Assembly: GCA_003512525.1 (NCBI GenBank) | Contig: DOQG01000054.1 | Location: forward strand, 1 to 37,345 | Reading direction: 5' to 3' | DNA length: 37,345 nucleotides | Origin: Oscillospiraceae bacterium | GTDB taxonomy: Bacteria > Bacillota > Clostridia > Oscillospirales > Ruminococcaceae | Shown here: positions 33,758 through 37,345 of the stretch, piece by piece | Position numbering within the stretch: the first letter of the stretch is position 1 | Layout: the number at the start of each line of letters is the position of its first letter | Made by a program: the position numbers and the translations under genes | Notes under the pieces: model-generated | Databases searched by the model: none | What the model saw: only the letters and a program-made list of their open reading frames with translations | Told to the model about the DNA's origin: nothing

Positions 33758-34207
33758 ATGGCTAATATGAAAAGGCTTCAGCGCGATTACGGCGATGTTA
33801 TCTGGACAGGCAAAAAGTGCATTATGGGTATGCCTATTTCTTTTACAAGATACATACTTACGTCAAGTGTGCTTTATACGAAGGTCGGATTTCTGAATAT
33901 CAAGGAAGATGAAATAGAGCTGTACAAGATAGTTGATAAAACCATGAAGCTGTCGATCGGTCAGAGAATGGTTGGTTGCGGTACTATCGTGGTCACATCA
34001 AGGGACTGCGACACTCCGAACAAGGAGCTTGTATCTGTCAAAAATCCGAGAGAGGTAAAGAAAATACTTGACGAGGCGGTAAAGCTTGAGCGCGACAAGT
34101 ATATGGTAAGAGGCAGAGATATGGTCGGCGCAAACCTGCATGAACACGGCGATATGGGTGAAACTAATCTGCATAGCGAAGATTTTGACGAAATGGCGGA
34201 TATGTAA
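33758..34207 (+). CDS. Bacterial PH-domain protein
   Basis: A 149-residue protein. Residues about 15-105 fit the bacterial pleckstrin-homology-like domain (YdbS/YdbT type): SFTRYILTSSVLYTKVGFLN, EIELYKIVDKTMKLS, then a CGTIVV strand and VKNPREVKKILDEAV. A short acidic tail with GANLHEHGDMGETNLHSED follows. ATG 33758 has GAAAGGAA upstream. No membrane segment is seen. It is probably co-transcribed with the genes on either side. Confidence 0.7.
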   Translation: MANMKRLQRDYGDVIWTGKKCIMGMPISFTRYILTSSVLYTKVGFLNIKEDEIELYKIVDKTMKLSIGQRMVGCGTIVVTSRDCDTPNKELVSVKNPREVKKILDEAVKLERDKYMVRGRDMVGANLHEHGDMGETNLHSEDFDEMADM

Positions 34208-34744
34208 TTGGATAAGATAAAGGAAATGTTAAAAATGGCTCTGCACCCGTCACAGTGGAAGGAGCTTTTTACAAGATACCGTGAGATAATAATGTATGTT
34301 ATATTCGGTGCACTGACAACGCTTGTATCAATAGTGACGTACTTTATAATCCGCTGTATATTCCCGGGCGAGGAGAGCGTACCTGCGTTTTTGAAATGGA
34401 CATATCGGCTCAATTTCAGCGGTGGAGATTCGTCAACCGTACTGCCGAATATCATTTCATGGATAGTATCGGTCACATTTGCGTATATCACGAACAGGAT
34501 ATGGGTATTTCAAAGCAAGGTAAAGGGCTTTGCAAAAAACACCCTTCAGGCGCTGTCATTCTATGCGGCAAGGCTGTTCACGCTGTTTGTTGACCTTATA
34601 ATAATGTTCCTGCTTGTAAATCTGCCGAATATTGAGAACGGGCTTTATGAATTCTGCGCAAAGGTGTTCTCAAATATCGTAGTGCTTGTGCTGAACTATA
34701 TTTTCAGCAAGGTGTTCGTATTCAGAAAAGAAAAGCAGAAATAA
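34208..34744 (+). CDS. GtrA-like family membrane protein
   Basis: A 178-residue protein with four membrane segments: IIMYVIFGALTTLVSIVTYF, a second near residue 82, a third starting LFTLFVDLIIM and a fourth NIVVLVLNYIFSK. FAYITNRIWVFQSK is typical of GtrA, which moves lipid-linked sugars or supports teichoic or other glycan decoration. TTG 34208 starts directly after the previous stop. ATG 34235 (AAAGGA about 10 nt upstream) is an equally possible start. Confidence 0.8.
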   Translation: MDKIKEMLKMALHPSQWKELFTRYREIIMYVIFGALTTLVSIVTYFIIRCIFPGEESVPAFLKWTYRLNFSGGDSSTVLPNIISWIVSVTFAYITNRIWVFQSKVKGFAKNTLQALSFYAARLFTLFVDLIIMFLLVNLPNIENGLYEFCAKVFSNIVVLVLNYIFSKVFVFRKEKQK

Positions 34745-34750
34745 ACAGTA

Positions 34751-34790
34751 AAAATCACAGCGTGTATTCACTGCTGTGATTTTGTTTGTT
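34751..34790 (+). terminator. Terminator of the GH51-GtrA gene group
   Basis: AAAATCACAGC (34751-34761) pairs with GCTGTGATTTT (34773-34783), followed by GTTTGTT. Confidence 0.75.
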
Positions 34791-34817
34791 ATGAAACTTC
34801 GGGCTAAAGGAGCTTTT

Positions 34818-35777
34818 ATGAAAGAAAAAGAATATGTGTTTTCGTATTCTCTTGACAACAAGCGTTATCATACTCTGAACTTCCATAACAAAACCGTTTA
34901 CGGCGGCAGGGTAGGTAAGGCTGTTATAGATGCGGGCTTTACCTGTCCTAATAAGGACGGAACTAAGGGTACGGGCGGCTGTATCTACTGTATGGACGGA
35001 AGCGGATATTTCACCGCGGCACATGGCGGCAATATCTATGACAGCGTACAGCGCCAGCTTTCAGCCGAAAAGGAGCGTATCTTTAAAAAGTACCCCGACA
35101 GTATGATAATTGCATATTTTCAGGCTAATACCAACACCTATGCGCCTGTTGAAACGCTCAGGATCGCGTTTACTGCGGCTCTTGATTTCGGCGTAACAGG
35201 TATATCGATAGGTACAAGGGCGGACTGCCTGCCCGATGATGTTATCGGGCTGCTTTCACAGCTGAACAGCAAGACAGACCTTACTGTAGAGCTTGGCCTG
35301 CAGACTGTTCACGACAGAACCGCCGCCGTTATTAACCGATGCTATGACTACCGCGAGTTCCTTTCCGGCTATGAAAAGCTGAAAAGCGCTGATATCCGTA
35401 CCTGTCTGCATATAATTAACGGACTGCCCGGGGAAACAAAGGATGATATGCTTGACACGGCAAGAGAGGTCGCACGACTTCACCCGGATGCTGTCAAAAT
35501 ACATCTTCTTCATGTCAACCGTAACACAGCTCTGGAAAGAATGTACCTCGGCGGAGAGTATAGCCCGCTTACCCGCGATGAGTATATTGATATAGTGATA
35601 TCACAGCTTGAATACTTGCCGCAGGATATAGTCATAGAGCGCATTACAGGTGATGCCGACAAGAAATATCTTGTTGCACCGAAGTGGAGCGCGGATAAGA
35701 TTGCCGTACTCGGCGGAATAGACAAGCAAATGAAGCTGAGGGGAACTTATCAGGGGATTAAAGCTGATTTTATGTGA
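34818..35777 (+). CDS. Radical SAM protein, YhcC/TIGR01212 type
   Basis: A 319-residue radical SAM enzyme. The cluster-binding segment carries a Cys after GFT (CPNKDGT) and GGCIYC, which is the pattern of the YhcC family. SIGTRADCLPD, VELGLQTVHDRT and HIINGLPGETKDDM match further conserved stretches of the family. It should use a 4Fe-4S cluster and SAM; the substrate is unknown to me. ATG 34818 has AAAGGAG, and an upstream start lies within the preceding terminator. Confidence 0.88.
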   Translation: MKEKEYVFSYSLDNKRYHTLNFHNKTVYGGRVGKAVIDAGFTCPNKDGTKGTGGCIYCMDGSGYFTAAHGGNIYDSVQRQLSAEKERIFKKYPDSMIIAYFQANTNTYAPVETLRIAFTAALDFGVTGISIGTRADCLPDDVIGLLSQLNSKTDLTVELGLQTVHDRTAAVINRCYDYREFLSGYEKLKSADIRTCLHIINGLPGETKDDMLDTAREVARLHPDAVKIHLLHVNRNTALERMYLGGEYSPLTRDEYIDIVISQLEYLPQDIVIERITGDADKKYLVAPKWSADKIAVLGGIDKQMKLRGTYQGIKADFM

Positions 35778-35798
35778 TTTTATATCTGAATATAAGTG

Positions 35799-35836
35799 AA
35801 ACCGCAGTATCGGGTCAGTTTTCGATACTGCGGTTT
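35799..35836 (+). terminator. Terminator-like hairpin, copy 2 of a repeated element
   Basis: A 14-bp perfect stem (35799-35812 with 35823-35836) begins about 20 nt after the radical SAM stop. The T-tract is poor (TTTGCTGTTGCTT). Sequence and position match the hairpin after the nad operon. Confidence 0.6.
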
Positions 35837-35959
35837 GCTGTTGCTTATCCTTAAGCTATGCGCTGAAATATTCGCTGAGTAAAACACTGTTTGCTCGGAT
35901 CTGTAATCGTGATTTTTCTGCACTTATAATATTAGATTTAGGAACAAAAGGGACAGATA

Positions 35960-37072
35960 TCAGCGCTCGTGCGCATATTGTCTTAATTCTTCTGTGATTT
36001 TTTTGAATTCAACATCATCTCTGATAAAGTCATATATTTTATCGTCCATTTCGTTTATCTGGTGCATTGAATCATTCGTATTGATATTATGCCAGACTTC
36101 GCCGTACTCTTTTCCGCGCGCGATCAGGCAGGTATATGTTTCTGTCGGCTTGTATACTGCTTTATCATTACCGATAGATTGATTTTTGGCAAGGGTCAGA
36201 TATTTTATGGTTTCATTGCGATTGTTGATTTTGGCATAAAACCAAGCAATATCGAGATATGTCCACGCGATTTTTTGCTTAAAAAAGCCATAATTCTTAT
36301 CTTCAAAGATTATGTTCAATATGTCAATGACTTTTTTATTCAATAAAATCAGTTCCTCAAGTGTATAGGGCTTAGTGTTATCATCCAAAGGTGCACAGTT
36401 GAAGGTTATACCGGAAAGCATTAACTGCAAGTGGGTTAAAATTGCGTCCTGCTGATATCTGTATCGTTTGGTTTTGTCGGATACAGATACAAGCAGATCT
36501 TCTCTGCACTGATGAGCATAAGGCATTGTATTTGCAAGACTTTCCGCTTTTTCCGGCATTTTTAATTTGGGATAAGCATAACAAAGCAACTGAATCGCAC
36601 TGTGCCTTAATTCTGTGTCCTTAGAGTTTTCAAGCACATTTTCTTCGAGTGAAACAACTTCCTGTAACAATTTTTCGTAATGCTCATCAGATATTGTGTC
36701 TGTTTCTTGCGGCGAACAATACAAAGCACTTGCGAGCTCGTGTGACAACTTATATGCCGACGGATATTTTCTGATAGCTTTTCGCAAAATTTCAACGCCT
36801 TTCGACCACTGACCATTGGTGGTATGCTCTCTTGCGACTTCTGACAGTGACTCAATTTCTTTTTCTCTTGCCGAAGCATCAACTTCTAGCAAGAAGTCGG
36901 TTGTTACATCGAAAAAGTTTGCCAGTATAGGCAGCAGGGAAATATCCGGTAAAGCAATATTTGTTTCCCAACGACTTACCGCCTGTGCGGAAATCGAAAG
37001 CACTTCGGCAAGTTGTTCTTGCGTCATATTCCTATCTGAGCGCAGTTTTTTAATAATATTTCCGAAACTCAT
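35960..37072 (-). CDS. XRE-family regulator with helical-repeat C-terminus
   Basis: A 370-residue protein. Residues 1-65 are a Cro/CI helix-turn-helix (MTQEQLAEVLSISAQAVSRW, FFDVTTDFLLEVD). The rest is predicted helical and resembles TPR-like arrays, with repeated Leu/Tyr-rich helices (WSKGVEILRKAIRKYPSAYK, for example). This build resembles peptide-responsive regulators, but no peptide gene is adjacent and that role is inference. GGAG lies 8 nt upstream of ATG 37072. It is divergent from the second type I toxin copy. Confidence 0.75.
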   Translation of the reverse strand: MSFGNIIKKLRSDRNMTQEQLAEVLSISAQAVSRWETNIALPDISLLPILANFFDVTTDFLLEVDASAREKEIESLSEVAREHTTNGQWSKGVEILRKAIRKYPSAYKLSHELASALYCSPQETDTISDEHYEKLLQEVVSLEENVLENSKDTELRHSAIQLLCYAYPKLKMPEKAESLANTMPYAHQCREDLLVSVSDKTKRYRYQQDAILTHLQLMLSGITFNCAPLDDNTKPYTLEELILLNKKVIDILNIIFEDKNYGFFKQKIAWTYLDIAWFYAKINNRNETIKYLTLAKNQSIGNDKAVYKPTETYTCLIARGKEYGEVWHNINTNDSMHQINEMDDKIYDFIRDDVEFKKITEELRQYAHER

Positions 37073-37226
37073 ATTTACAACTCCAATTCAAGTATTCAGC
37101 CGATCGAACTGTAATTATATTATAATCTACAGATAGTCAACAGTCCACCGCTTAATAATTGAGAAAAAATCAATTTCAAATTGGATTATCGTTAAAGAAT
37201 TCAGCGCATTGTCAAGTTCAGATAAG

Positions 37227-37255
37227 TTGCTTTTTCCGCTATATTATGCTAAAAT
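37227..37255 (+). promoter_or_regulatory. Promoter of the second type I toxin copy
   Basis: TTGCTT (37227-37232), 17 nt, TAAAAT (37250-37255), with TATGC before the -10. Confidence 0.6.
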
Positions 37256-37334
37256 ATTAACGAGGGAAACCTTGGACGTCAGGCGGTCAATTCATCTCCC
37301 GAAAGTGCGTTGCACTTTGAAAGGAGGTGAAGCT

Positions 37335-37345
37335 GTGTACATAAC
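37335..37345 (+). CDS. Second copy of the small type I toxin, 5' end only
   Basis: The leader from GAGGGAAACC (37262) through AAAGGAGGTGAAGCT and GTGTACATAAC is almost identical to that of the toxin at 21184-21282. Only four codons are visible before the window ends. The leader hairpin (37302-37318) sits in the same position. Its antitoxin, if present, lies outside the window. Confidence 0.7.

Overview
This 37.3 kb window looks like chromosomal housekeeping DNA from a gut-type clostridial Firmicute (Oscillospiraceae/Ruminococcaceae-like, in the Ruminococcus or [Eubacterium] siraeum neighbourhood). The evidence is strong AGGAGG-type ribosome binding sites, TTGACA/TATAAT promoters, a T-box leader, small clostridial families (DUF6472- and DUF6171-like), and strict-anaerobe enzymes such as NfnAB and radical SAM. 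The species call is inference; no rRNA or tRNA gene is present.

Layout, left to right. 1-2654: nfnA-nfnB (minus), electron-bifurcating ferredoxin/NAD(P)H chemistry. 2801-6746 (plus): a YbhN/UPF0104-type membrane protein, a membrane-anchored HTH regulator and an M20 peptidase. 6747-7218: a gene-free, extremely hairpin-rich element. 7272-9712: serC-serA serine biosynthesis. 9742-11387 (minus): a TPM-like membrane/zinc-ribbon protein plus a partner of unknown function. 11426-18574: a complete phosphate regulon, pstS-pstC-pstA-pstB-phoU-phoB/phoP-phoR, behind repeated TGTAAAG boxes. 18599-21029: a cysteine T-box (specifier UGC) controlling cysE-cysS. 21070-21392: a type I toxin-antitoxin locus, with a decayed DUF1016 gene beside it. 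21681-25029 (minus): nadB-nadC, a Cys-rich small protein and a pyrophosphatase/Nudix fusion. 25099-26390: hflX. 26747-29316 (minus): a galactokinase-like GHMP kinase and a RodA/FtsW protein. 29367-31886 (minus): a HAD phosphatase, rimM and a C-terminally extended trmD. 31930-34790 (plus): a GH51 arabinofuranosidase, a DUF6171 protein, a PH-domain protein and a GtrA-like protein. 34818-35836: a YhcC-like radical SAM protein. 35960-37072 (minus): an HTH/helical-repeat regulator. 37227-37345: the start of a second copy of the type I toxin, cut by the window end.

The serine genes feed cysE, which makes O-acetylserine from serine. cysS consumes cysteine, so the T-box matches cysteine supply and tRNA charging. 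The pst-phoU-phoBR cluster is self-contained: transporter, modulator and two-component system share one direction and probably one autoregulated promoter.

The least explained items are the nested hairpin element at 6846-7134, whose loops repeatedly carry (A/C)GGA, and the unlisted type I toxin locus with its second, nearly identical leader at the window end.
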